A stretch of DNA of 64,000 nucleotides, taken from positions 248,001 through 312,000 of the forward strand of contig JAPYMA010003011.1 in the NCBI GenBank assembly GCA_035041965.1, given 5' to 3'. The DNA is from Anisakis pegreffii (Eukaryota; Nematoda; Chromadorea; Rhabditida; Anisakidae). The notes under the pieces were generated by a model. It was not told the origin of the DNA, made no database searches, and saw only the letters and a program-made list of their open reading frames with translations. The stretch's first letter is position 1, and every line of letters starts with the position of its first letter. Made by a program: the position numbers and the translations under genes. Shown piece by piece: positions 1 through 13,661 of the stretch.

Positions 1-3000
1 AATGAGATGAAAATGATTTCTCGCTGTGATCTCGCAGCAGAAGTGAGTACGCATCTGCTATTTACTGTTACTTACTGTTCTCTATGCATTGCTTCTCGTC
101 CTCCGTGAATTGTCCTATAGGGCTTTGAACGCCGCATTCCTCTTTCCAAGCATTGCACCATTTGGGAGAGTATTCCACATAACAAATTGCCAAATAGTAT
201 TCTATAATGGGAAATTTTTCATGAGGGATGTGAACAACACTTCAAACTTTATGATTTTTGAGTGAGTTCATCAGCATTTTTTCGTTTCCATCTCCTTCAT
301 ACATATTCAGCCTGATCATTTTTATAATTGAGACAGTACAGGTGTGTGTCACCGTAATGTGATTCAGTGATGTGAACTGGGGAACACAACTGATATACTA
401 ATGAAACTACCTGAAGCTATACATCTTGATATGGGCATCGGAAGTATATACTCATCACCAATCATCTGTTGTGGTATGGGAGTGTTCGTGAGCTCTGAAC
501 AAGCTGATCCGAGTCTGTTGCAAAATGCGGCAAAGTGCCTTTCTCTGCATAACAACACAACATCTTCTGCAATTCAAAATAGATCCGCATTTGATAATGA
601 AAACATTCAGTAACATTCAATGAATACAATCCCTGATTGTTGAGGAGAATAAAATTTCTAGGCGGACGATAGAACATGCAATCGCTGAGCAACAGTCGGT
701 CTACAGTATTCCATTTTGGAACAGTATTGGTGTCCTTAATCGTCCCAAACAATTCTCGAATGAGCATTCCATACTATGAGGGTGCCATCAGTTGCACATC
801 CTTTCTGATCATAACCCTAGCGGCTGACAAGATACGGCGGCTCAAAATTTTTGCTGTTCATAAATTCAAGAAGTAGGCATAGAAAACTGTTCCAATATTA
901 GGCAACGAATTTTACCTCTTTGCGCTAGAACAAACGTCGACAAGCAGAATACTAAAAGTATTGCTTCGTGTAGCATAGTTTCGCTTGTATCTGAAATTAA
1001 AACTGAAACTGATCAAAGAGGAACTCTATCAAGCAGATATGAAGGAGCATCTTGATGAAATATTGGTTGTTTTTATGCATCAAGAAGAGTTAGTTTGCAC
1101 GTGAAAATATTTGATGTCAACAATGCTGAAATGAAGTGCTCTAAGCTTCCAAATCACCCAAGTTTGGTGGTAAGTAGGAAAACAATGAGAACTGTTGGAA
1201 TGCTGACAATGAGTGCAATGTTCTGCTTATCATCTCAACATAGTTTTTCATCATTATAGTTTCACTGTCTTTCAGTTCGTGAACAACGATTGCAGATTTC
1301 AAATTTTTTGATGAAGTCTGTCTACCTTATGTGCTCAAGCACTGACGTCTGTCTACCGAACTTTTGTTTTGTACGAAATGTATATCACTTTCTCCGTTGT
1401 TGGTTTGCACGCTGAAATATCGAAATCGAAGTTAATCGTCTTATATTGGAAGAGAAGACAGGAACATTTAGCGAATTCGAATCATTCACGTTGAATACAT
1501 TTATGTTCACTGCATGTCGCAACGTCAATGAACATTTCATCTAACACCTGCGAGAAATAGCGCCAAAGTATCAAATATTTTGAAAATGCGACCAAATGAT
1601 TAGATAATTGCCAGTGTTATGACTTTGAACGACATTCTGATAAAGGAATGTGGTTTCTATTATCACCGAAAGATTGCTATGAGAACTGAGACAAGTCATG
1701 AGTTTGATTATTACGCATTCCAATCTACGGTAATCACGTTGGCGGAATAGAAGACAACACTGTTCTGTGCTTTACATATTATTTCAGCATGAGGCTCTCA
1801 AGCTATCGGATGAAATCAAGTGATCATTCAACTTATCGCACAATCTCCATCCACAAATCCGTTCAAAAATTATGCGGATAAATATTGTGATGCGAACCAA
1901 CGCTAAGAGATTTAATCGTGAAGATCAGCAACAAGTTTCATAATCATGTAATGAAGCGTTATCTTTTACATATAATCGGGCCGCAATTAATTATCGCAGA
2001 TCAGTGCGTTCAATTGGTCTTCAAAGTAACGAAAGAAAAAAAAGAGTGAATTTCACAGCCGAATGATACGCTAGCGTGAGCAGGGTCTGATTCAGAGGGA
2101 CGTGATTTGAATGACAAATAAGTGGTTATTGTCAAGGATTAATAACGGAGACTTGCTTTATTTTTGTCAGTTTCGTGCTGGATTTATTTTGTAATCCGAT
2201 TGATGCTGTTGACGTTTTATGTTTTACATATGCTACGTCAGACTGTTTTACATATGTACTTCAGTCAAATGTCCTTTCGTCTGATGCAGGGATTTTGAAA
2301 ACTCATACCACCTAATCAGTGAGAAATTGTCGCCGAATTTAAAATTAATAATGTTTTTCAACCCTCGACGTTACCTAAACAATAATTTCATCAAAACCTT
2401 AATCAGATATTGCAGATTCGATGTAGACATTGAAAAGGATCGTTCATTGCGAACTGTTTTATGCATGAGACGAATGAGATCATTCAGAGAATTGTTTTGA
2501 ACTAGTCAACCTTTATAATATGTAAGATTTCTGCAGTTAAAACAAAAATTGAATGTCACAAACAAATATCTATTATCGAGGGCGATGTTCTACGAAGTAA
2601 ACGATTTCGGAAATGTCGGGACTAAAGCTCGCATGACTCGATCAAGTATTGGTATATTACTGTTGATATCATGGACAACCAAATCCATTGATTAAACCAG
2701 CTCCACTTTATGGTAACACAGCCTTTCCACTCATTACGCTTCTGCTTCTCATAACAAACATTGTAAATGAAAGTCACGAACACTTCATCGTTATCGAAGC
2801 CAATAAACACCGGCCGTATTCCGATTCAGTGCAGAGGTCAGTAATAAGATATTCTGTATATGAATCTTTGACAACGTCCGTTCTTTTGGCATCAAAAATT
2901 CATCCATCCTATTCGATTGGAATGTAAAAACGTTCGAAATATTGGTCGGTAGGCTTTAGTGCATATTTGTTGGCAGCATGTTGATTTTAATATCATTAAC

Positions 3001-5528
3001 AATTCCAGTGAACACAGAAAAAACTGGTTAAGAGTTTGGGTCATTGTTGGGAGAGAAACGTGCATTGCGAAGTGAAATCATTTATCCGTTTTTTTTCAGT
3101 TGAAATTGCATGCAAAAATTGAATGAAAGAGTGAATTTTATTTTAGATTGACTATTTTTTCATTATCAATTTATGAACATTGTGAATAAATACATCACAT
3201 AAAATCAAAATCATGTGGTTGTGTTTGGCCGCTTCTCTGATGCAATGATAATGTCGTTCGAAATAACCTGCAAACAATATCGATATGAGAATCATCTTGA
3301 ATACCAACAACGGCACCATCTGTAGTAAATCTCCGCACTGAACTAACTTATTATCAGTTACTGTCAGCAATCTAAAAGGAGCTGTTGAGTGTCCCTTCTC
3401 TTAGGAATCAAATGACTTACTGCGAAAAAGAAAAATGACTTTCGCGGAAAACATTTTAAAAAAGAAAGGATATAGTTGCTCTCAATAACTCCGTTACATG
3501 TCACGCGCTTCCTGCTTTATCGGAAAATCTTGCCGCTATGATAATCTGCTTTCCTAACATTAGGAAATACTTATTCAACTGACTTCACTGCCACAAAGGA
3601 CAGGAAGATTTCAAGCACGGAGGCTGAACGGAATACAATTATATGATTATCCATAAAGAACGGACATCAAGATGTGTTAAATCGCATACGGCTAATTAGG
3701 CACAGCAAACAATTAAACAGTAGATGACACAGAAATTTCTTTGCATTATCACTTCGTAATTATTTTAACAGCTTCAACCCTCACCTAACCGTTTACCCAA
3801 TAAGTGTAGTACTTCATTTTCATGTCACTACGAACAGTAACTCTCTGATAGAAAGAGAATTAAAATATACAAAAATTCCATCATTATTACCTTGATAGAT
3901 GGCGGCGACGGTTTGGTACTTTGATCACTTCGATTTTTGGTCACTTTGCTGCGATTTTTTTCGCCTTCAAAATTCTGAAAACAATTCGTTTATGCACTCC
4001 GAAAAAGGAAATTTATACAAGCAGATTAAAAAGGTTCACTGCGTCAGTTTGATGATATTCCTTCGGTTTGTTAGCGATTCGTTCTGCTGATCAAAATTCA
4101 GAACATATTCACTGTATCATCTGTGTTTTGTATTGCGTATTCGGTGAAATGCCCTGCTATCGAACAAAAAAGGGCAGTGAGATTTTGTACGGAAACTATG
4201 TGACGCAACTGTCATTATGCGATTGACCGAATCTGCATTGTCCCACCAAATTCAGAGGCCTTTAAGAACATCTGAACATTGATAATTCAACTAGCGCTGG
4301 AAAATCATAGTCAAGGAATAACAAGAAAGCCTTTATGACATTTCTAGTTGTTCTGAATGAGTTACGTGAAATAAAGTTGGATTGATATAGGAATTGCTGT
4401 GTCCAACAAAAGTTCTATATCAGTTCAACAAATATGAAACAGAGACCATCGATGTTCGTATGCCGGATGTGTTATTAAAAACCGCTAAAAAATTTAAAAA
4501 GCACAATACCTTATGAATGAAGTGACAACACCAGAATGCTGCACTGGTCGAAAAGGACGCAATCATCATGATGTTGTTTGGAGTAACATCCGATCTGACT
4601 GCCAACAAATAAGACTGATAAGCGATCACAAGGGCACATCGAAATATCTCCAAATATTCAGCATAATATCTGAACTATTCTAATCATAAATTCACTGATT
4701 AATTCGCACATCATTTTTATACACAGCTGTACTAAGACATAACAAGAAATTCGCTACGTGTTGAATATTGAATATGTATCAATTCGATAAATTCACCATA
4801 CTCAACCAAATCATGTCTCAATTTGTTGCTTTTCAACAGAACATTATTACTTCGACAACATTTTCTATCAAAGGCTCAAAATGGACCGAAAAATTTTCCA
4901 AATCCAATATGAAAGAATCTTCCGCTCGTATTTTTTTCTTCACATCCCTTAATATTGTTACACACATTATTCACTGTTCCCTTCAGATGCTTAACATCAT
5001 CACAAGATAGTTTTTTTCAATGAGGGTGGTCGAGGAACAGATAAACTGAGAAAGAGAAGGTGTGCCTGGTAACCACAGAAAATCACATTTCATTAAATTG
5101 AAAAAATCATTGACTTAATTTCTACCTGACAGAACAGGAACACAATATGTTAAAAATCAGGATTCCTCAACCAGATGTGCGAGGTAACATCTCATTTTTC
5201 ATACATTAAAGTGGGTGATGGCGGGGTTCAACTCATACATATGTGTAAAGCACATGAGGATGGTCTTTAACGCACATGTTTTTGAAAAGGCTTTACGCAT
5301 GAATGAAGATTTATTGTGAGTTTTTGCAAATATTACTTTTTTCTTTTTTGGAATGATCTTTTCTAGGTTGCTAAGAATAAATAACAAAAAATTCTTCCGG
5401 TTGCGTTTACTTTTGCTCGCAAATAAATATGGCTGTAAAGGGTATTAGGACATTTTGGAATTCATTAGGGAATGTGCGCAAAAAAATGCTGGGAGCCGTT
5501 GCTGGAAATCAGTTAACGTGCAAGTAAA
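1..5528. other. Intergenic or unassigned AT-rich DNA
   Basis: No protein family is recognisable on either strand. Open frames here are 60-100 codons at most, lack paired splice sites in a consistent phase, and look like chance frames in AT-rich DNA. The longest is a 101-codon minus-strand frame at 462-767, with no known motif. A tttatt at 5310-5315 (AATAAA on the minus strand) could be the polyadenylation signal of the AGMO gene just downstream in its transcription direction. Confidence 0.5.
5310..5315 (-). terminator. Possible polyadenylation signal for the AGMO gene
   Basis: On the minus strand this reads AATAAA. It lies about 210 bases downstream of the stop codon at 5529 in the proposed last AGMO coding exon. 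In an AT-rich genome the hexamer is common, so the assignment rests on position alone. Confidence 0.3.
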
Positions 5529-5950
5529 TCAACCAACTGAACTGATTACATTTACTAGATATTTATCTTGTTTGAGGCTTTCTCCTAGTAATAAGCCCAG
5601 TACTACCAACGATGTCCATACAACTACACTACCATAAGAAAAGAGCAGCTTAAACGAAACAACTACGATTTTGGTTTCCTTCACCACGAACCAATTTCTC
5701 TGTTTACTCAACTTGAACTTGAACAGAATAATGTGCTCATTTTAAAATCAGACTTTTCATCGGTCTCTTTCTATATTTTTATTCTTTAAACCACGGACTT
5801 TTAATCGGAGTTGTTGATTGCATCAGTGTATTGCTAGCATGGAATTTAAATTAGAGAGATGTGTTAAAGTGCAGTAAATGACAAAGCGGGTAGTGAACGA
5901 AACAAAGAGAGCGAAAGCGCTCCATATGTTGAATAAATGCGAACACTGTT
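5529..5950 (-). CDS. Probable C-terminal exon(s) of alkylglycerol monooxygenase
   Basis: The eight firm AGMO exons end at 6108 while the family normally has about 50-60 more residues, mostly membrane-spanning. Two minus-strand stretches fit. One is near 5870-5940, with a segment reading ERFRSLCFVHY that resembles the family's MExLRCLxFxxxY stretch. The other is at 5529 to about 5660, a hydrophobic segment (VWTSLVVLGLLLGESL) running to a TGA at 5529. I could not fix the acceptor and donor of the first stretch in a phase that joins cleanly to exon 8, so exact boundaries are open. This is inference from position, hydrophobicity and weak similarity. Confidence 0.4.
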
Positions 5951-6107
5951 TGTTGGTTAAAGAGCTTGGACTTGGAAAATTTTTGGTTATTTTTATGCTC
6001 TCGGTGACGTTTGATTAGGAGAAATTTCGTCATTTTGTGTTTGGTTGGATTTGATAGAAAAATGTCCGACATTTTGGACGTTCATTATTTATAAGTAACG
6101 AGAAAAC

Positions 6108-9100
6108 ATGCCTTCTGTCGAAAAAAGCTGAGAAGCACTGCATTGTGAGAACGAAGAAAAGAATTTTGAGTGTGAAAGTTGTGTATGAAAGGATCATACG
6201 CTCGTGTTCGAAGGAGAAAAATTCAGTGAGCAGTATGATGAAATGTACGAAGCAATACCATTTCAACCAAGAGCACAACGGAGGGTTGTACTTCACCACA
6301 ACTTTCTCGATCTGAAACGATCAACACTTTATTCTTGAGCGTTAATTTTCTTTGAGTTGGTGTTTTACTTGCATAAAGCGTAGTGATGAGATACCTAAAT
6401 TAGATACTCATAACTCGTTGGAAATTTTGAACAAACACCATAATTGGATGAGAGCGTTCTTAGGAAAGAAATCACTAACATAAACGATAAATATTTTGTT
6501 ACCTCGGGTACACCTTCGCGATTGTCAACAAGCGACCACCAGTGGAAAAAATGTCGCACTTCTACACCAGGAAAGTAAGCTGGTGGGTAGAAAACGGCTT
6601 TGATTTTTTCAACACCTTTGAAAACGGGACTCCCTTTTTCATCCTTCGTCCGCCATTTGTCAAACAGAAGTTCTTTTAAAACATGAAACTGCAAGCTGAG
6701 AATTTAATTGCAGACTGAAAAAATGCGCCGAGAAATAACTTTGGACGGATCTCATTGTCAGACCTATAGGGGTGTGCTTAGAGGTATGACAACTGCGGGA
6801 TGAATATTCACATCGTTTCAGTTCCATTCTCCGCTGAACAACTTCAAGACTTGTGAAATTTCGCATTAAAAACGTATCTCAAATTTAAGGAGCTATGCTC
6901 TCCTATAAACCTCTTTCGCCTTTAACCCTGCTTCATAAAGGCATAAATTGTTCAGGCAATCTTATTTATGCAAAATGGTGATCTAATAAACAGAATATGA
7001 GCCATTTGCAAACTGAAATGTTGTCAGAAATTTAAGCGATTCGTTGGGCAAAGCATTTCGACATAACAACGGATTACGAAGAGAGAATCTGCGCTCTTTT
7101 GAAGGTTTATCATGGGTACAAGAGTTTGAAGCGAACAATTATTTTACTCGGCTCGCGTCTGCGATCTGGAGCAGTTAATGAGCAGCCGTAGCAGAACTCA
7201 ATGGGCTTTGGCCCGTGTAACTCAAAAATTTCGCCGGCTGCATGAGCAATGAGTAATCAGCACCTTTTATCGAAAATTACTCATTACTCTTCCAATATTA
7301 TGCGACAAATGAGTACATTTCACCAGTTTAACGAAGGTTTGCCAGCATCTCGAGAGCACACAGTGAATGTGCTATGCCCGTTGTATTCGAACGCTTCAAA
7401 AAATGAAATTCGTTTGCAAGAATCACCTGAAGCCACATCTGATTGAAGGTGTTCTCACGTTTGATGAGCCCATAAATAGGAGGATCATCTTTGCGCTCAG
7501 GTTCAAACGTGTTGAAAAGTTTATCCCAAATAATGAACACTCCACCATAATTACGATCAATGCAGTAAGGATTTCGACCGTGATGAACTCGATGATGTGA
7601 AGGAGTATTCATTACCAGTCCAAGTGGTCCGTAATGATCGAACAACTGTCAAACAAATTCAACATTTTCCTCATCAAATTCATGTCTGACTTTGAGGTTT
7701 GTAATGATGAGGTCATGCCACATTGGTATTCAACATTGCTAACCAATAAAGTGACGAAGTCAGATTAAAAAACAACCAGAACGTAAGTCAGGTTGGGAAT
7801 TGAAGCAAAAACTAACGCTTGTATGAAGAGTGAATTGATATATTTCACTGAAGTAACGATGCACAAGGAATATTGGAGGCGGTATGAAGAACGCTTGCAG
7901 GACGTCATAAATGGCGAGACCAGCATCTTAAATGATGCTACTCGCTGAACATTTCAATGCTTGCAGGCAAAACTGAACTTCAGTTCGGCAAACGACAAAT
8001 TGATGAAGGGGAATCTGGCGAAATAATGCAAGAGATATAAAAGCTATTGAAAACACAAGTAGCTTTTATTGAGTGGAAAGCAGATTATATTGTTGAAAAT
8101 AATGTTGCCAGGAAGGAAAAAAGCCGGAGACGGGGAATGTGGGGAATGAAATTCGCAATCGGGCAACCGGAAACGCAGTCGCTCTTAACAGAGTCGCGGA
8201 GAGGACAACGGGGACGGGGAAAAATTCAATCTCACATATGTCTCTGATCCTGATTCTCAAAATTCATATATAATATGTTTGAAGTGTAATCAGTAAAAGC
8301 TTGAAAACAAGAGTGTTTTGAAAACGCATCAAAATGAAGCTATCTATAGGATAGAACAGAGGTAACCACAAAGCTACAGTGCGGTTTTAACGATAATATT
8401 TCATTGGATTAAATGAAAAAATAAACAATGCATAGTATTTAGCAAGAAAAGCTAAACAAATTCTGGAATGAGAATTGCGTATATTTCTCCTTCTCCACGT
8501 CGTAGAAATCGTCTAAAAATAAGCTTATCACTGAATGTTTAGGCTACGTTACAATTTAATATTTACCATTCTCTTCTCATGATATTGACTATGAGGTAAC
8601 CAAAAATAATATGTTCCTAGTATTTTCATTTTCTTTCTCGATACATCCGTCTTGTTAGCATGGACCATACGTAGGTGGTCAGGAGACCCTTTGTGGATCA
8701 CTATTCCATAATGAGCTCTTTCTACTCATCGAGCAAACGCACTTCACGCTTTTTTCGTCTCCTCTCCGAAAACGAAATATAGTCACGCTATGCTCCTGTT
8801 GACTGAACCCTTTCCTTTTCTGCGTGCTCAGTCGTTGCATAGTAGACGTCATCCCAGTCGCAGCTTGTAACAACACCAAACTATTGTATAACGCAGCCGC
8901 AACATTCCGAAGAGTTAATCTTAAGCTTGCTAGTAATTTGCAATGTTCGTGAATATGGCGACAGTAGCGCATAAAACGGCATCTGGGCAAGCGCTTCCCT
9001 AGATAACCGCCGCCTAGAAATAACCCGACAACAATGCTCACAGATATTCATCCTTCATTATTGCAAGATATTCATCTCTTGGGGGCAGCTATCCGAGGGC

Positions 9101-10894
9101 AGTTTTCTGTGGAGCAAGCATCTCGGGGCACTTTTTCGGGGAATGTTCGCGAAACTTCCAAAAAATTTTCGAGGAAGAGGAATCCTCGAAAATCCCGGAA
9201 AAGTCGAAGATATGGAGAAGTAAGGGGCATAATTTGAAATTCTCCGCAACGCACTAGTTGAAACATTCATACTATGTAATCTGGAAGAACGATTGGTGCA
9301 CTGCCATCCATCAACACAAAAATGGACAAATCGCTTACCTTGTATAGCGGCTTGACGCAAAGCTGTTGAATAATTGTAGTATTCTGAGCTGTGATGAATT
9401 GTATGGAACCCCCAAAAGAATCCTGCCTCTGCAATTTCGAACACTAATTCTTGGGACTAAAAACATCCATTATGAGCTGATACAAACGTCAAATTCTTAC
9501 ACTTCCAAAATTCAACTGTTTTGTTGAGAAATTTCAAGCTAGTTTCTATTTTCAGATTGTTCAGGTGACTGTGAGGTTTCATGCACCTATTGCAAGGAAT
9601 CGAGAGATTATAAAAGATTGTAGCATGATATTTCTGTAAATGGGTCATTGAAAATGCAGTCAGTCGCATTTAGTGATGGATCGTTAGTGTTCACCATTGT
9701 TCGCTGTTGAGTTTCACTGCACTTTCAGAAAATAGCAGTACTTCTTCATTTGGAGTGAACTGAATATTAATTGAATGTGCACACAGTGAGTTTCAGTTAC
9801 CAGTTTCATTTACTAGAGATATTCAGTTACCAGCACCCTAAATTGACCATTTCTTTCGATCAGTAGCGGAACAAACCGTGAACAGCACGGTGACCAAGAT
9901 AATACATGAAGTCCTGAAAGAATAAACAGAATATCCAAGTCCACGGTGAATTCCAGGGATTTTCAATTAGTCGGAAGTTGTTCCATATGTAGATGTATCC
10001 GAATATCGCTACTGTTCGTCCTCCGAACCTCAAAATTCCAATCGAATGATTGTCACTTCTCTTGACATTGTATTTGTTTGAGATTTAAGAACTTTTTTGT
10101 TGCAGTTTATTTTACAGTTGGGCTTTGTCCAAGTGCAGTAACAGAGCACATTGCACCTTTTGCAGAGGAGAGACTTTTAATGAAGCGCATACTTGAAGCA
10201 CTGTGAAAGCATGCCAGCACAGATTGACGTCACTGAGTCGTTGAATGCGAATCGATCACCGTGACCGCGATACTTGAGAAACAAGAATTCGAACAAAACG
10301 AAGACAACCCACCAAACGCTCACCTAAAAGTGAATCTTCGTTGTCGAGCCAATAATCATCATTATTAGATTTTTACCGGTTGCCAGTGGTTGGTTTTTGA
10401 GATAACCCTCATGAGGACGTAGTAATTAATATTCACTATTGAGTGAATTATTGCCTTCATATGCGTTCAAAAATTGGATGGATTTTAAGTGTACAACTAC
10501 TTAGAAATGCAATTTCTAGATGATGTGTTTTGGAATATACGGTCCATGAATCATTCTAGTAGCATCAATGACCCGCCAAATCACTTGAAGAAGAATTAAG
10601 AATGAGAATTGATAATGAAAATGACATGCTCATGGCGAGTCAACTCCTTGGGCATATAGTATTCAAACTGATAATGGCTACTCAGTACAGATGTATGTCT
10701 GAGAATGGTTTCACCTGAACGTTATAATTCGGAACCTCATCGACTGTGGCAAACATCGTCTCATTCGGCGTTACCAGATAATAAGTATGGCGAAGGTTGG
10801 TAGCGTCGAGCCTTTGCACCAATCGATAGAGCAGAGATGTGTTCTTGGTGAACAGATTGATTAGAGTCTGAGTTCCATTTGAAAACTCATTCAT
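6108..10894 (-). CDS. agmo-1: Alkylglycerol monooxygenase (ether-lipid cleaving, tetrahydrobiopterin-dependent)
   Basis: Family role: AGMO is an ER membrane di-iron enzyme of the fatty-acid hydroxylase superfamily that uses tetrahydrobiopterin to cleave the O-alkyl bond of alkylglycerols. Minus-strand exons that join in phase: 10715-10894, 10193-10323, 9877-10028, 9339-9428, 7817-7926, 7427-7645, 6503-6688 and 6108-6311, giving 424 residues before the uncertain C-terminus. The N-terminus carries the family's P-x-E-T-x-F ... EVPNY stretch (residues 43-57). The histidine boxes are HRAVH (150-154), HTIHH (163-167) and HHRVHH (238-243). A glutamate follows the first box (E155, split by an intron) and a tyrosine lies at Y254; both correspond to residues reported as essential in the mammalian enzyme. 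Spacing between boxes matches the family. Start: ATG at 10894 lies three bases after a TTTCAG acceptor. The symbol is taken from the C. elegans orthologue and orthology is inferred. Confidence 0.93.
8110..8235. repeat. G-rich island inside AGMO intron 4
   Basis: A stretch with many GGGG, CGG and GGGA words stands out from the AT-rich surroundings (segments such as gacggggaatgtgggg and ggacaacggggacgggg). It encodes nothing recognisable in the AGMO frame and lies in the intron between exons at 9339-9428 and 7817-7926. It may be a decayed transposable-element insertion, but no ends or target duplication are visible. Confidence 0.35.
9100..9235. repeat. GC-rich insertion with hairpin inside AGMO intron 4
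   Basis: This segment is rich in TCGGGG, CCCGG and CGAGG words, unlike the flanks. It contains a perfect 11-base inverted repeat, attttcgagga at 9165-9175 and tcctcgaaaat at 9183-9193. It is plausibly a relic of a mobile element; the family is unknown. Confidence 0.4.
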
Positions 10895-10897
10895 TTT

Positions 10898-10903
10898 CTG
10901 AAA
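10898..10903 (-). promoter_or_regulatory. Likely spliced-leader acceptor for AGMO
   Basis: The minus strand reads TTTCAG followed by AAA and the ATG. An acceptor with no convincing upstream coding exon, three bases from the start codon, is the usual pattern for a nematode spliced-leader addition site. An ordinary 5' UTR intron is the alternative. Confidence 0.5.
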
Positions 10904-13661
10904 CCGCACGTTTTTCACTCAATAATAATTTCACGCGAAATCTGTATTTTGCTGAATCGCAAAAGAGAACATCAAATCCTCCTGTAAAAATTCCTACAAA
11001 ATCATAGTTCCAGAAAAAAGCAATGGAAATATTCGTCCGTCTCCGAAATGAGAAATTTTTTTGCAGTAGCGAGCAGTATTGCTTAATTCTGAACTGCGTA
11101 CGAGTGATCTGCTGCAAAAGAAAATATTATGAATTAATTGACTGAGGAGTTTTTTTTTTCAGCCTATCTGATATCAGCCATATCAGTCGAAATTTATCTA
11201 GTGAAATCTAACATACTAGTGACCAAAAACCATTGATGATCTTAATTTGGTCATCTTGAAAGGAGCTAAGTAATTTTGGCAACGAATTATATCTTAAAGT
11301 TGCTCTCCAACGCAATTCCGTGAGAACAAGTGACAATCTGATGGCACAGCCGAAGTAAACACGATAGCTTACTCCTCACCTATTTCAGTTATAGTCATCT
11401 CAGCGAGCATTATTCGGTCTGGAGAACAAAATTCTCTACATATGCTAAAAATAATGATTTTAAACGGGAGCTCTGGAATCATGAAAAGTTTCTGGTGGAT
11501 AGACTCAAATTTGTAGCGTTTCAATTCATAATTACATGTACGCACTCTAAATTATACAGCATTAGATCAGTGAGAGGGATGATCGAATAGAAAAATTTAT
11601 CAACCGAAGTTGAGATGCATCGAATTGATTTCCATGAACATATCAAACAAATTAACTATAAGATGCGTTGTAACTATATGACATATTTTAGAGAAGGAGT
11701 ACAAATATGAATAATCGCTTCAGATATAGTCCTTTCGAATCAACGTTTATTATGAACAGTTCTCACATCAGATCTAGTAAACGTACTAGATTCAATTCAA
11801 AATAGATGTAATAAACACACACGCATTCCAGTGCGTTTCGGATGAGTGCGATTAGCCATTTTTTAGTGGGCATCCAGTGATACATTGATTGTGCAAATGC
11901 ACAGAATTCTCAAGTGCTATACTCATAAACTGTGCCTCTTCCGAAATACTTCGGGAAAGAGGGTGATATCAAAAAGTGGATTTTGGACTGAGTCGCATTT
12001 TAACCAATGGAATGCTCAAAATTCAAGGAGAATTCGAGCAACAGTTAGACAAAATGAATGTATTTTCAATGAAACCGTCTCAGATATTTAGTCTATCTGA
12101 ACTCTACGAAACCGGCAATGTGAAAAAGAACAACTTTAAAAATTGAAATTCATCAGTTCATCCTATCATATGTCATTCAGCACAATTCATCATTAACACT
12201 TCAAAAATAAACGACGTTAATTTTGAAAACTAATCTGGTCTCCACATGGTCACCAAATGAAGGCGAAAGTGAGCGAAGAGCTCATTGATTAATCTACTTT
12301 ATATCCGTTTTCACTTCGGCTTTTCGACGTTCACGGATAAATGCGTTGCGGTCAAATAGTAGTGCGTTTTCTGCCCCTCATAATGTGCTCATCATTTCTA
12401 TTCATAATGATTGCGGATTTTTAAAAGACAATTTTCGCAATAATTCTGGCAATAACCTCTGTTTTTGAGAAGATGTGTCGAGTGACTGGTTGACGGAAAT
12501 GTACCTCCCAGAACCATCTTCTAAAAACATCACAATTGTAGAACAATTACGAATTGAAACCTCTTTAATTTATATTCATGAACGACTGGCAGGTTTTCTC
12601 ACGAGGATGAAATGAAACTTAATCAGAATGAAGAAATCCCACTCATCGCAAAAACATCACAATTGAATCTAGATAATGACCAATGTAATTGGTGGATTTT
12701 CTCATTGCTCCAAATGCGTATTCATGCTGAGTAATATGCAACAGAATGAAACGTTTTATCTTCCTTCATTTAGGTCAACTATTCATTCCCTCCGTTAAAA
12801 TACGAAATCTTGCATCATCTCCATCAAGGCATTTTCTTTTTGTTTTGCACGCAAATCACAACTTCCACATTTCATAATGAGGTATTACTCAGACATTACC
12901 CCACTGGAAAGCACACTCAGGACGGCCATTCCCTAAGACAGGTTGTCGGAAGAAGTATTCTGAAAAGCCATTCTTTATAAGTATGCGTAGGGTTGGGAAG
13001 AATTCAATATGGGAAGGAATTCGAGGATATTATAACGATTGAGAATATTGGCAAATTTATTTTGAAAGATTTTCCTTTCTTTCATCATGGTTCGACAGCA
13101 TTTTGAAAATGTTTGGTTGGGGCAACAAGAATTTGAACTCCAGTGGGCGAGTGATTTTAATTGCAAGGAAATATTCCCTTGGGCAAGACAGAATTTGAAA
13201 AGGCGAGGAAGATAGGGAGGGAATTCGAAGAGGTTGGCGATTCATTGATTTTTTTGCATAATTCTTTGACGGCTCTTCAACGATAGTTGCAAAGTGCTTG
13301 TTTGATTTCAAAAAATTGATTACTTTCGTTAACACAACCCATACAGTGATGACAGCTCTTCAGGTCCACTAATCGCAACTAAGCAACACAAACCATCGAC
13401 ATTACAGCATCCATTCATCTATGTTTTGGTGTAACACTACTGTGCCAGCGACAAATGATGCCTTAGGAAATGTGAGCTTCAATATTTGGGGTATACTTGA
13501 AGATTGCATTTTGAATTGTTCAGACAAAGTCAACTCTGGTGAGCTCGATGATACAGCAGTATACTTCGAATGATCTTGATGTGTCAAATCACTCTAACAG
13601 GAGAATTATTGGATCAATCGAAATGAATTGCATAAATAACCACCTTTAGACTTTCCCGTTC

